Shown one piece after another: positions 24,516 through 32,970 of a stretch of 55,094 bases of DNA; within the stretch, counting starts at the first letter, position 1; every line of letters starts with the position of its first letter. Origin of the DNA: Thioalkalicoccus limnaeus (lineage in GTDB: Bacteria; Pseudomonadota; Gammaproteobacteria; Chromatiales; Chromatiaceae); assembly GCF_041197575.1 (NCBI RefSeq), contig NZ_JBDKXB010000023.1, positions 1 to 55,094 on the forward strand, given 5' to 3'. The notes beneath the pieces were generated by a model. It was not told where the DNA came from. It made no database searches and was given only the letters and a program-made list of their open reading frames with translations. Made by a program: the position numbers and the translations under genes.

Positions 24516-27500
24516 ATGACGCAGGCTGACCGCATCGGCTCGTCCGCTCCCTCCGAGCCAACCCGTGGCGCGCGCTACTACGCCGGGTTGACGCATGCCT
24601 CGATCCGCCGCCCGATCGGGACGCTGGCGATCGCGTCGGTGGTACTGGTGCTCGGCCTGTTTTTCGTCGACCGGCTGCCGGTCAACCTGCTGCCGCAGGT
24701 CGAGTTCCCGTACGTGACGGTGACGGTCAATTACCCCGGCGTCGCGCCAGAGGTCATGGAGGAACAGGTCACCCGGGTCCTCGAGCGCAATCTGGCCTCG
24801 GTCGAAAACCTGAGTCGCCTGTCGAGTCGGGCCTCCGAGGGTCGGACCAACGTCAATCTGATCTTCGAGCACGGCGTCGATCTCGATATCGCGATGCAGA
24901 ATGCGGCGCGCTTGCTGGAGACCGCGCGCCAGCAGTTGCCGAGCGACATCGAGCCGCCGCGGCTGCGCAAGTGGGATCCGGGCGAATGGGCGGTCTGGCG
25001 CGCCGGTTTCTCGTCGCCGACGCGCCCGCCGCGCGAGGTGCGCGACTGGGTCGAGCAGCGCCTGGTGCCCCAGTTGCAGTCGATCAGCGGGGTCGCGGCG
25101 GTCGAGGCGACCGGCGGCCAGGTCCGCGAGATCGAGGTCGTCCTGGATCAACAGCGGCTGCGGTCCTATGGGCTGACGCTGCGCGATGTCGCCGATCAAC
25201 TGCGTGACGAGAACGTGAACCTGGCCGCCGGCCACATCACATCGCCACGCTTCGACGTGATGGCCCGCACCGACGGGCGTTTCACGAGCCCCGCGGAGAT
25301 CGAGGACCTGCTGTTGACGGTGCCGGACAGCGCGCGCCGGATCCGCTTGAGCGAGGTCGCCGAGATCCGCGACGGCTTCCGCGAGCAGCGCCTGTTCGTG
25401 CGGCTGAATGGGGTACCGGCGACCCAGTTGTCGATCTTCAAGCTGCCCGATGCGAATGTCGTCGCCGTCGTCGATGCGGTCAACCAGCGCATCGCGCAAC
25501 TGGAGCGTTCGGGGTTCATCCCCGCTGACATCCATTGGCAGGTCACCCGCGACGGCTCGGTTTTCGTGCGTGGGTCGGTCGAGGCCGTCGCGACGGCCGC
25601 GATCCTCGGCGCCGTCCTCGCGATGCTGGTCGTGCTGGCCTTCCTCGGCTCCTTGCGCAAGAGCTTCGTCATCGGCCTGTCGATCCCGCTGGCCGTGCTC
25701 TTCACCTTCGTGCTGATGGGGTTCGGTGGCTTGACGTTGAACGTGATCAGCCTCGGGGGTCTGGCGCTCGGCGTCGGTTTGCTGCTCGACAATGCGATCG
25801 TCATGCTCGAGAACGTCTCGCGCCACCAGGAGCGGCTCGCGAAGTCGTCGCGCGACGCGGCCCATGACGGGGCCGACGAGGTGATCTCGGCGATCACCGC
25901 CGGCACCCTGACGAACCTGGCCGCGGTGGCGCCCTTCCTGTTGATCACCGGGATGGCGGCGCTGGTCTTCCGCGAGCTGATCCTGACTATCTCGTTCGCG
26001 GTCATGGCCTCGCTGGCCGTGGCCCTGACGCTGGTGCCGATGCTGGCGGCCCAGTTGGGGCGGGTGCGCTTTCGCTCCGGATTGGATCGCAGTCGGCCGT
26101 ATCGCTGGTTCGATCGCGGTGTCGACCGGCTGGTGCGGGGTTACCGTGGGCTGCTTGCGCGGCTGTTACGTTGGCGCTGGGCTGTGCTGCTGGTGTCCGC
26201 GGCGTTCTTCGTCGCCAGCCTGGTCGGTTTCGAGCGTTTGGGCAGCGAGTTCTTGCCGCAACTCGACGATGGTCAGGTCGGGGTGCGCATCTCGTTGCCG
26301 CCGGGGACCCCACCGGACGAAACCGATCGCGCCGCGCGGCTGGTCGAGGCCGCGTTGCGCGATATGCCCCATGTCACAAGCGTGTTCGCGCTCGTCGGTG
26401 GGCACCTGCACGGCGGCGTGATCTCGGAGCGCCCCGGCACCGCGCGGATGGATGTTGCGCTGGTGCCGGCCAGCGAGCGGCCGGACAGCCCAGCCGGTCT
26501 GTGGGTCGCCGAGGCCCAGCGCCGCCTGCGCGATCTTCAGATCCCGAACGCCCGGATCTGGGTTCAGCCCCCGCGGATCCCGGGCCTGACGCTCGGCCCG
26601 ACCGCGGCCGACATGGACGTCACGATCGTCGGCGAGGACCTGATCCGGCTCGATGAGCTGGCGCGCGAGATCGTCGATCGCCTGGAAGGGGTCGTGGGCC
26701 TCGAAGACCTCGAGGTCGCGCGCGAGGATCGCACGCCGCTGTTGAGCGTCGATGTCGATCGCGAGCGGGCCGCGGCGCTGGGGCTCAATGTCAGCGAGAT
26801 CGGACGCGCCCTGCGCGACGCGGTGACCGGCTACATCCCGACACGCTATGCGACCGGGGTGGCCGAGTACGATGTGCGGGTCCGCCTGCCGCGCGAGGCC
26901 ACCGGCGACGAGCAGGCGCTGGGGCAGGTGATCCTGTCGGCCGCCGGTGGCCGCCTGATCCATCTCAGCGACGTCGCGGCCTTTCGGCTCGGCGAAGGGC
27001 CGGCCCACATCGAGCGCGAAAATCAGGTGCGTGTGCAGCGGATCACCGGGAACTTCAACACGGCGCTGGCCGATGCCGGTCAGATCATGACCGAGATCCG
27101 TGCCCGGATCGGCGACATGAGGCTCCCGGACCAGTACGGGCTGATCTTCGGCGGCCAGTTCGAGACCGTCGAGGAGACGCGCAGCGAGATGACGATCGCG
27201 GTGCTGCTCGCGCTCTTTCTGGTCTTCGTCGTGCTGGCGGTCCAGTACGAGCGGTTGTCGAATCCGCTGGTCATCATGGCCGCTGCGCCGCTATGCCTGA
27301 TCGGTGTCGTGACCCTGCTCTGGGCGACCGATACGCCGCTGTCGGCGCCGGCCTTCCTCGGTGTCATCCTGTTGATCGGCATCGTCGTCAACAACGCGAT
27401 CCTGCTCGTCGAATACATCGAGCGCGGCCGCCGGCGCGGCCTGGACACCGCGACCGCGATCGTCGAGGCCGGTGGCATCCGGCTGCGGCCGATCCTGATG

Positions 27501-27743
27501 ACGACGCTGACGACGGTGGCCGGCATGATTCCGCTCGCGTTGGGGATGGGGTCCGGCGCGAACCTGATGCAGCCGCTCGCAATCGCCGTCATCGGCGGGC
27601 TGCTGACGGCGATGTTGCTGACCCTGTTCCTGATCCCCTGCCTGTACCTGATGGTTCAGAACGCGAGTGAGCGCCTGAAGGCCCTGCTATTTGGCGAACC
27701 GGGGCGACCTGAAGACACCTTGAAGGCCGCGAACCCTCGATGA
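24516..27743 (+). CDS. RND family efflux permease
   Basis: A 1075-residue proton-driven inner-membrane pump with the usual duplicated arrangement: TM1 near residues 35-52 (SVVLVLGLFFVDRLPVNLLP), a large periplasmic loop, TM2-6, and the same in the second half from about residue 550. TM4 carries GLALGVGLLLDNAIVMLENV, in which the AcrB-type DD pair is DN. TM10-11 region: GVILLIGIVVNNAILLVEYI. This variant is common in non-AcrB RND pumps of many phyla. Substrate is unknown; the HME metal signature is not evident. The gene is followed by a convergent toxin-antitoxin pair. Confidence 0.95.
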   Translation: MTQADRIGSSAPSEPTRGARYYAGLTHASIRRPIGTLAIASVVLVLGLFFVDRLPVNLLPQVEFPYVTVTVNYPGVAPEVMEEQVTRVLERNLASVENLSRLSSRASEGRTNVNLIFEHGVDLDIAMQNAARLLETARQQLPSDIEPPRLRKWDPGEWAVWRAGFSSPTRPPREVRDWVEQRLVPQLQSISGVAAVEATGGQVREIEVVLDQQRLRSYGLTLRDVADQLRDENVNLAAGHITSPRFDVMARTDGRFTSPAEIEDLLLTVPDSARRIRLSEVAEIRDGFREQRLFVRLNGVPATQLSIFKLPDANVVAVVDAVNQRIAQLERSGFIPADIHWQVTRDGSVFVRGSVEAVATAAILGAVLAMLVVLAFLGSLRKSFVIGLSIPLAVLFTFVLMGFGGLTLNVISLGGLALGVGLLLDNAIVMLENVSRHQERLAKSSRDAAHDGADEVISAITAGTLTNLAAVAPFLLITGMAALVFRELILTISFAVMASLAVALTLVPMLAAQLGRVRFRSGLDRSRPYRWFDRGVDRLVRGYRGLLARLLRWRWAVLLVSAAFFVASLVGFERLGSEFLPQLDDGQVGVRISLPPGTPPDETDRAARLVEAALRDMPHVTSVFALVGGHLHGGVISERPGTARMDVALVPASERPDSPAGLWVAEAQRRLRDLQIPNARIWVQPPRIPGLTLGPTAADMDVTIVGEDLIRLDELAREIVDRLEGVVGLEDLEVAREDRTPLLSVDVDRERAAALGLNVSEIGRALRDAVTGYIPTRYATGVAEYDVRVRLPREATGDEQALGQVILSAAGGRLIHLSDVAAFRLGEGPAHIERENQVRVQRITGNFNTALADAGQIMTEIRARIGDMRLPDQYGLIFGGQFETVEETRSEMTIAVLLALFLVFVVLAVQYERLSNPLVIMAAAPLCLIGVVTLLWATDTPLSAPAFLGVILLIGIVVNNAILLVEYIERGRRRGLDTATAIVEAGGIRLRPILMTTLTTVAGMIPLALGMGSGANLMQPLAIAVIGGLLTAMLLTLFLIPCLYLMVQNASERLKALLFGEPGRPEDTLKAANPR

Positions 27744-27854
27744 CACCGAGTGGCTCTAGGTCGGTGCCCGGCGGGCATCGGCCGTTGGCCACCGAACGCG
27801 GGTTGCGGGGGTTGCGGCGAGGGGCCGACGAATGGAAGGAGATCCGATGCGATG

Positions 27855-28343
27855 TCACGATTCCAACTCATCCAATCGATCCAGGAAGGCCAAGACCTGC
27901 TCTCGGACCATGCGCAGGGTCGTCTCGAAGCGCGAGGCTACGAGTTGCTCGCGCTCCCAATCCAGCTCGAACGAGTAGGCATTGCGAAAGACATGACGAA
28001 AGCCGCGAAAATCCTGCAACAGGCGGTACAGTTCGTCGTCGATGACCGCCGGGCGGTAGCCCTCGACATCTAGTTTCATGCGGCGAAGCAAGTCGGCATG
28101 CCAGGTGTCCATGCCGATGTCGTTCTCGAAAAAGGCCGCGATGCGCCGAAACATGTTCTCGCAGCCGTTGTAGAAATTGTGCAGTAAGTAACCGATGGCG
28201 CCTCGGTCGTACACCGAGACCTCCGTGGGCGGCAGATCAAGCTTTTCACGAACCGTAGCGAAGACGTGCGCCAAGGCTTCGAGCTTGGCCAACTCGTCTT
28301 TGATGTCGGCGCGCAGCAGCTCGACCTTAGCCTTATGCCGCAT
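27855..28343 (-). CDS. HepT-like HEPN ribonuclease toxin
   Basis: A 162-residue helical HEPN-type protein. The central segment GAIGYLLHNFYNGCENMFRR and the C-terminal LLQDFRGFRHVFRNAYSFEL match the HepT-like toxin family. The family's active motif RX4-6H (RX4HXY in MntA-HepT pairs) appears here as RHVFRNAY, with Asn where the His is expected; RGFRH offers a nearby alternative His. It is encoded 11 bp inside the end of a minimal nucleotidyltransferase gene, the standard MntA/HepT order (antitoxin first). It would cleave RNA when unmodified, and the antitoxin would AMPylate its Tyr. Confidence 0.85.
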   Translation of the reverse strand: MRHKAKVELLRADIKDELAKLEALAHVFATVREKLDLPPTEVSVYDRGAIGYLLHNFYNGCENMFRRIAAFFENDIGMDTWHADLLRRMKLDVEGYRPAVIDDELYRLLQDFRGFRHVFRNAYSFELDWEREQLVASRFETTLRMVREQVLAFLDRLDELES

Positions 28344-28740
28344 AGATCAGCTTGCCGCGCTCGATGGCCTTGGACACGAACTGGGCGTCATCGGACTCGG
28401 TGTGCAGGTCGATCGAGCGTTCGAGCGCGTCCTCCAAATCACGGCGCAACGCCCAGTAGTCGGCCGGATCCGTTCCCAATACGACCAAATCGATGTCCGA
28501 GCGAGCGTGTGCTCGACCCTCGACCAATGAGCCGAATGCGATGGCGCGGGTCGCGTGATAGCGACGGAAAATGGCGGCACCCTCACGTTCCACCCGATCC
28601 AACAAGTGCTCGGACAGCCCCGCGGACTCCTGCCTTCGCTCGGCCCATCGCGCCTTGAGCCGACTGTAATCGAACGGATCCGCGGTCGCTGTCGCACCTT
28701 GCGCGACGGGATCTGATGGTGGCGAGTTCGAGTGTGCCAT
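28333..28740 (-). CDS. MntA-like minimal nucleotidyltransferase antitoxin
   Basis: A 135-residue minimal nucleotidyltransferase. The signature GSLVEGRAHARSDIDLVVLG fits GSX10DXD with both metal-binding aspartates, and a later conserved position is SIDLHTE. In characterised MntA-HepT systems this protein transfers AMP to the toxin's tyrosine to neutralise it. The N-terminal 20 residues are Ser/Pro/Ala-rich and probably disordered; an alternative start further in cannot be excluded. The stop overlaps the start of the HEPN toxin gene by 11 bp. Confidence 0.9.
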   Translation of the reverse strand: MAHSNSPPSDPVAQGATATADPFDYSRLKARWAERRQESAGLSEHLLDRVEREGAAIFRRYHATRAIAFGSLVEGRAHARSDIDLVVLGTDPADYWALRRDLEDALERSIDLHTESDDAQFVSKAIERGKLIYAA

Positions 28741-29168
28741 GTGCCTTCAAAGCGGGTTGGCGTGCGCGTTGGTCGCGAATGTCGAATCGATCCGGATACC
28801 GGCAGCCGAGCCGTCGCGGCGTCACTCGGCCCGGTTTTCTGTTGGCCGTCGTGCTCGCTGCGGCGGCTGCGGCCCCGGCCGCGCCTGTGGTGTCGGCGGT
28901 CGCCTTCATCAGCCCGACGGCCGTCACGCGACAGTGCGATTCTAGAGGAAAAAGGACACCGACCAAACCGCCGAGTTCCACCCTGGATCGGCCTCGGATG
29001 GCCCGGATCGTGCGGAAACGGGAGCTTTGCGGTGCCGCTCTGACCGGGTTCGGATCCTCCGTGTCTGGAGGATGCCCTGCGATCCGGCCGCACGGCGCCT
29101 TCGGCCTGCGATGCGGCGCTAGGATCAGTTATCCTGGACAGCGTCCATCCCCCGAGCGGAGCGACCGG
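28741..29168. other. 428-bp gap with two small hairpins
   Basis: No gene that I can support. It is the divergent upstream region of the MntA antitoxin and the AAA/PD-(D/E)XK gene. Two perfect small hairpins lie in the half nearer the latter: ATCCTCC-GTGTCT-GGAGGAT (29054-29073) and AGGAT-CAGTT-ATCCT (29121-29135). They may be operators or transcript structures. A plus-strand frame resembling a signal peptide (LLAVVLAAAAAAPAAP) was judged chance composition. Confidence 0.45.
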
Positions 29169-30941
29169 ATGAAATTCCCCTATGGCTTGAGCGATTTCGG
29201 CACCCTGATCGGCGAGGGGTATTGGTATCAGGACCGCAGCGATCGCCTCGCGGCGATCGAGGAGGCGGGGCGGCAGCTCATCTTCCTGCGCCCGCGCCGC
29301 TTCGGGAAAAGCCTGCTGCTGTCGATGCTGGAGCATTACTACGATCTGAACCGGGCCGGGCAGTTTCAGGCCCTGTTCGGCGGCCTCGCCGTCGGCCGCA
29401 AGCCGACCCCATTGCGCAACGCCTATTTCGTCATGAAGTGGGATTTTTCGCTGGTCCCGGCGCATGGCGAGATCGCCGACATCGAGGCGGCATTGCATCA
29501 GCATCTGAACGACTGCGTCTCCGACTTCGCCCAGCGCTATTGCGACCGGCTGCCCGGTCCCATCGCGATCCAGGAGGGCAATGCGCTGTCTTCCTGGCGC
29601 GCCGTCCTGACAGCGGTCTCGCAGACCCCGCACAAGCTCTATCTGCTGATCGACGAATACGACAACTTCGCCAACGAGGTCTTGATGGCCGATCGCGACG
29701 GCGGTCGCGAGCGTTATCAGACGCTGCTCTATGGCGAGGGCCTGCTCAAGACCGTCTTCAAGGCGGTCAAGGCTGCCGCGGGCGGGATGGGGCTCGATCG
29801 GGTCTTCATCACCGGCGTCTCGCCGGTCGTGCTGAGCGACATGACCAGCGGTTACAACGTTGGCAAGAACATCTATCTCGAGGCCGATTTCAATGATCTG
29901 TGCGGCTTCACCGAGGCCGAGGTCGGCGCGGCGCTGGCGCAGCTCGCGGTCGAGGGCGGCGGCTGGTCGGCGGCCGAGGCGCTGGCAACGATGCGGACCT
30001 TCTATAACGGCTATTGCTTCAGCGAGGACGCCGCCGAGACCCTCTACAACCCGACGCTGAGCCTCTATTTCCTCGACGCGCTGCGTCGTCGCGGCCGCTA
30101 TCCCCGGCAGATGCTCGACGAGAACCTGGCGATGGATCGCGGCAAGCTGATATACATCGCGGGCCTCCCGCACGGCGAGGCGCTGTTGATCGCGGCGCTG
30201 AGCGGCGATGACCGCGTCGTGATTCCGCAGCTGGCCGGACGCTTCGGGGTCGCCGACGTGCTGGCGGCGGTCAAGGACGAGCCCTTCATGGCCTCGCTGC
30301 TGTACTTCTTCGGTGTCCTGACCCTGGCCGGGCTGACCTCGTTCAACGAATGCGTGCTGCGCATCCCCAATCTGGTTGCCCGCGGGCTCTACGTCGAGCG
30401 CCTGCGCGAGCGCTGGCTGCCGCCGACCGGCCTGGACCGGGCGCTTGCCCCGGCGATTCGCCGGCTCGGTCAGCAAGGCGATCTCGCGCCGCTGGCCGAT
30501 CTGATCGAACAGGGCTATTTCCGGGTGCTGTCCAATCGCGATTACCGCTGGACCAACGAGCTCTTGGTCAAGTTCGCCTTCCTGACGCTTTTGTTCGACG
30601 ACCGACTCTACATGGTCGTGTCCGAGCTCGAGACCGACCGCGGCTATGCCGATCTGGCGTTGATCGTACGCCCCGACATGCGGCGGTTCGAGGCCTTGGA
30701 CCTGTTGCTCGAATTCAAGTACTTGGGGCTGAAGGAATCGGGCCTGACCGGCGAGCAGGTGCGCAACCAATCGCGCGAGGCGCTCGCCGCGCGGCCAGAG
30801 GTGGCGGCGAAGCTCGACGAGGCTGCGGCGCAAGCGGCAGACTACGGCGCGACCCTGCGGAAACGCCATGGGCTCAAAGAGCTGCGCGCCTTCGCCGTGG
30901 TCGCCCTCGGGGTCGAACGGCTGGTGTGGCGGGCGCTGTGA
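29169..30941 (+). CDS. AAA-ATPase-like / PD-(D/E)XK nuclease-superfamily protein
   Basis: A 590-residue protein. The N-terminal AAA-ATPase-like domain (about residues 5-230) starts with the family hallmark FPYGLSDF. It has a degenerate Walker A RPRRFGKSLLLSML (K48) and a Walker B-like LYLLIDEYDNFAN. The C-terminal PD-(D/E)XK domain (about 490-590) shows GYADLALI followed by LLLEFKYLG, the D...EXK core. The family is abundant and uncharacterised, with multiple paralogues per genome in several lineages; a role in nucleic acid defence or mobile-element biology is only conjecture. The start was chosen at 29169 where the family consensus begins. Confidence 0.9.
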   Translation: MKFPYGLSDFGTLIGEGYWYQDRSDRLAAIEEAGRQLIFLRPRRFGKSLLLSMLEHYYDLNRAGQFQALFGGLAVGRKPTPLRNAYFVMKWDFSLVPAHGEIADIEAALHQHLNDCVSDFAQRYCDRLPGPIAIQEGNALSSWRAVLTAVSQTPHKLYLLIDEYDNFANEVLMADRDGGRERYQTLLYGEGLLKTVFKAVKAAAGGMGLDRVFITGVSPVVLSDMTSGYNVGKNIYLEADFNDLCGFTEAEVGAALAQLAVEGGGWSAAEALATMRTFYNGYCFSEDAAETLYNPTLSLYFLDALRRRGRYPRQMLDENLAMDRGKLIYIAGLPHGEALLIAALSGDDRVVIPQLAGRFGVADVLAAVKDEPFMASLLYFFGVLTLAGLTSFNECVLRIPNLVARGLYVERLRERWLPPTGLDRALAPAIRRLGQQGDLAPLADLIEQGYFRVLSNRDYRWTNELLVKFAFLTLLFDDRLYMVVSELETDRGYADLALIVRPDMRRFEALDLLLEFKYLGLKESGLTGEQVRNQSREALAARPEVAAKLDEAAAQAADYGATLRKRHGLKELRAFAVVALGVERLVWRAL

Positions 30942-31101
30942 GCGAGCGTGGATCCGCGAATCCTTGGCGCCACTCCCGACTGCTTTGGTATGGATCCATG
31001 ACCGTCGCGAAGAGGGCAATCGGCCGGGTTCGCGTCGGCGGGTCCCGTCGCCCGGCACCCACGCGGTCGGTTCGCCGTTCCCATCATAGGTTTTTCGACC
31101 G

Positions 31102-32202
31102 ATGACCACCGATAGAATGCGGGTTCAGTACCGGGTCACCGGCGCCGGTCGCGCGATCGCCGCGCGCGCCGCGGCGCTCGCCGTCGAGCAGAGCATCGAG
31201 ATGCCGGTCGCGGCCGTGCGCAATGCCCGGGTCCGCGACGAGGTCGTTGGGCGCGTCGAAGGGATCCTCGACGAGGGCGGGGACGTCCATCGCGTCACGA
31301 TCAGCCTGGCGGTCGAGACGACGGGCGGCGAGGCTGGCCAATTGCTGAACATGCTGTTCGGCAACAGCTCGCTGCATCCGGATCTCAGGCTCGTCGATTT
31401 CGATCTGCCCGATACGGCCGCGGCGGCCTTCGGCGGTCCGCGTTTCGGCATTGGCGGCTGGCGGGCGGCCTTGGGGATCGGGCGTCGTCCGCTGACGTGC
31501 AGCGCTTTGAAGCCCCAGGGGTGCGAGGCGGCCGAGTTGGCCGCGCTGGCCGGTCAGCTCGCCTCGGCCGGGATCGATCTGATCAAGGACGACCATGGCC
31601 TCGCCGATCAGGCGAGCGCGCCGTTCGCGCGCCGGGTCGCGGCGGTACAGCGGGCGGTCGATGATGCCAATCGTGCCACCGGCCGCGGCTGTCTGTACGC
31701 TCCGGCGCTGAATGGTGGTTCGCGGCGCATCCAGGAGCAGCTCGGTGTCCTGCGTGACGAGGGCGTCGGCGCGGTCTTGGTTGCGCCGATGATCGCCGGT
31801 CTCGGGACCTTGCAGGAGCTCGCGTCGGAGGGGCGGCCCATCCTTGCGCATCCGGCGCTCGCCGGGCATGGCGCGATCGCCGCGCCGCTGTTGCTCGGCA
31901 AGCTGTTTCGGCTGGCCGGTGCCGATGCCGTGATCTACCCGCACTCCGGGGGACGCTTCGGCTTCAGCGCCGACTTGTGCCGGAGCATTGCCGATGCCGC
32001 GCGCGGGCCCTGGTGTGGGTTGGCGCCGACGCTGCCGGTGCCGGCCGGTGGTATGCACCCGGATCGGGTCGAGGAACTGGTCGCGGGCTATGGCCCGGAC
32101 CTGATGCTGCTGATCGGCGGCGCCTTGCTCGAGGCCGATGATGTCCGTCGCGCCGCGCGCGCTTTCGTCACGCGGGTCGCCGCGTTGGAGACCGACCGAT
32201 GA
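31102..32202 (+). CDS. RuBisCO-like protein (type IV, RLP)
   Basis: A 366-residue member of the RuBisCO large-subunit superfamily, shorter than true RuBisCO (about 470). The phosphate/enediol lysine motif is present as SALKPQG (K137). The carbamylation motif is IKDDHGLAD with K162, D163 and D164 but His165 where RuBisCO has Glu. The barrel continues with HPALAGHG and YPHSGGRFGF. It should therefore not fix CO2 but act as an enolase or isomerase. It overlaps the downstream cupin gene by four bases. In R. rubrum an RLP isomerises 5-methylthioribulose 1-phosphate and a cupin acts next, so the pair suggests methylthioadenosine salvage to isoprenoids. Confidence 0.93.
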   Translation: MTTDRMRVQYRVTGAGRAIAARAAALAVEQSIEMPVAAVRNARVRDEVVGRVEGILDEGGDVHRVTISLAVETTGGEAGQLLNMLFGNSSLHPDLRLVDFDLPDTAAAAFGGPRFGIGGWRAALGIGRRPLTCSALKPQGCEAAELAALAGQLASAGIDLIKDDHGLADQASAPFARRVAAVQRAVDDANRATGRGCLYAPALNGGSRRIQEQLGVLRDEGVGAVLVAPMIAGLGTLQELASEGRPILAHPALAGHGAIAAPLLLGKLFRLAGADAVIYPHSGGRFGFSADLCRSIADAARGPWCGLAPTLPVPAGGMHPDRVEELVAGYGPDLMLLIGGALLEADDVRRAARAFVTRVAALETDR

Positions 32203-32651
32203 ACGATACTCCGATCATCCGCCGGGCGCGCCCCGGCTTCACCTGGGAGGCCGTCGAGCCGTTGGTCTACAAACCCCAGGGCAGTGCCCCGTTTCGCGAC
32301 ATCACCCGGCAGGTCCTGTTTCGGCGCGCCGATCTGGCCTGCGAGCTGCGGTATTTCGAGATCGCGCCCGGTGGTTATTCGACGCTCGAACGGCATGAGC
32401 ACGAGCACGGCGTCATGGTCCTGAACGGCCGCGGTCGGGTTTTGGTGCGCGACGCGCTGTATCGGGTTGCCGCGCAGGACCTAGTCCTGATCCCGACACG
32501 AGCCTGGCATCAGTTCCGCGCCGATGAGGACAGCCCGTTGGGCTTCCTGTGCCTGGTCAACGTCGAGCGTGACCGGCCGCAATTGCCCACGGCCGAGGAT
32601 CTCGCCGAGCTGCGGCGTGACGAGGCGATCGCGCGCTTCATTCGGCCCTGA
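32199..32651 (+). CDS. cupin domain protein, probable RLP partner
   Basis: A 150-residue single cupin. The first metal-binding motif is visible as STLERHEHEHGVMVLNGRG (HXHX3-4EX6G-like), and the second as LIPTRAWHQFRA with the conserved His. The start codon overlaps the RLP stop (ATGA), so the two are translationally coupled. In Rhodospirillum rubrum a cupin with an RLP converts 1-methylthioxylulose 5-phosphate to deoxyxylulose 5-phosphate and methanethiol; the same role is inferred here from the pairing, not shown. It is probably a Mn/Fe-dependent cytosolic enzyme. Confidence 0.88.
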   Translation: MNDTPIIRRARPGFTWEAVEPLVYKPQGSAPFRDITRQVLFRRADLACELRYFEIAPGGYSTLERHEHEHGVMVLNGRGRVLVRDALYRVAAQDLVLIPTRAWHQFRADEDSPLGFLCLVNVERDRPQLPTAEDLAELRRDEAIARFIRP

Positions 32652-32689
32652 TGTCATGCCCGTGGCGAGTCGCTCCCAGGGATTAAAGA

Positions 32690-32721
32690 ATCAAAGGATC
32701 AAAGGATCAAAGGATCAAAGG
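32690..32721. repeat. tandem repeat, four copies of ATCAAAGG
   Basis: Four perfect head-to-tail copies of an 8-bp unit, preceded by a degenerate copy (ATTAAAGA). It directly abuts the left arm of the repeat copy C palindrome. Eight-bp units of this kind are prone to slippage, so the copy number may vary between strains. Confidence 0.9.
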
Positions 32722-32856
32722 AGCCACGGAAGAGCACGGAAGAGCACGGAAACTCGCGGACCGAATCAGCCATGTCTCGACCTATCCGTTACTTGGTCTT
32801 TATCTTCGGGTCTTTCCGCGTCCATCCGTGTGCATCCGTGGCTCTTTTTTCACGCT
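32721..32856. repeat. dispersed repeat, copy C (long palindrome with shared tail)
   Basis: The left arm GAGCCACGGA (32721-32730) is perfectly inverted as TCCGTGGCTC (32835-32844), with tandem AGAGCACGGA units inside. The right part with ACTTGGTCTTT, CATCCGTG and CTCTTTTTTCACGCT corresponds to the tails of copies A and B. It lacks the GTGCGGC hairpin units. It lies between the cupin and lgt genes, and the run of T after GGCTC could also make it an intrinsic terminator for the RLP-cupin transcript. Confidence 0.75.
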
Positions 32857-32970
32857 GCCCGGCCTCCATCGGGCCTGTTCCGGTTTCCACGATGCCGCCC
32901 CGTTCCGATCGACGATAGCCTCTTGGTCGGCGTTCGGTCGGGGCGGCACCACATGATATGATCCGCGCCT

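Larger units (their letters stand above)
32652..32970. other. 319-bp gap with tandem octamers and repeat copy C
   Basis: No gene. The region holds four tandem ATCAAAGG octamers and repeat copy C (listed separately). The last 110 bp before lgt contain its promoter and leader; no clear promoter elements were recognised. Confidence 0.6.

Noticed and set aside
23814..25865. 683-codon minus-strand frame across the RND genes
   Set aside because: Antisense shadow of two well-supported genes; repetitive Asp/Arg/Gln composition.
28716..29168. Plus-strand frame with a signal-peptide-like Ala/Val stretch before the AAA gene
   Set aside because: It runs antisense into the antitoxin gene, has no ribosome-binding site, and the residues after the stretch are not protein-like.
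28347..31109. 920-codon minus-strand frame across the AAA/PD-(D/E)XK gene
   Set aside because: Antisense shadow; the plus-strand protein has clear Walker and EXK motifs.
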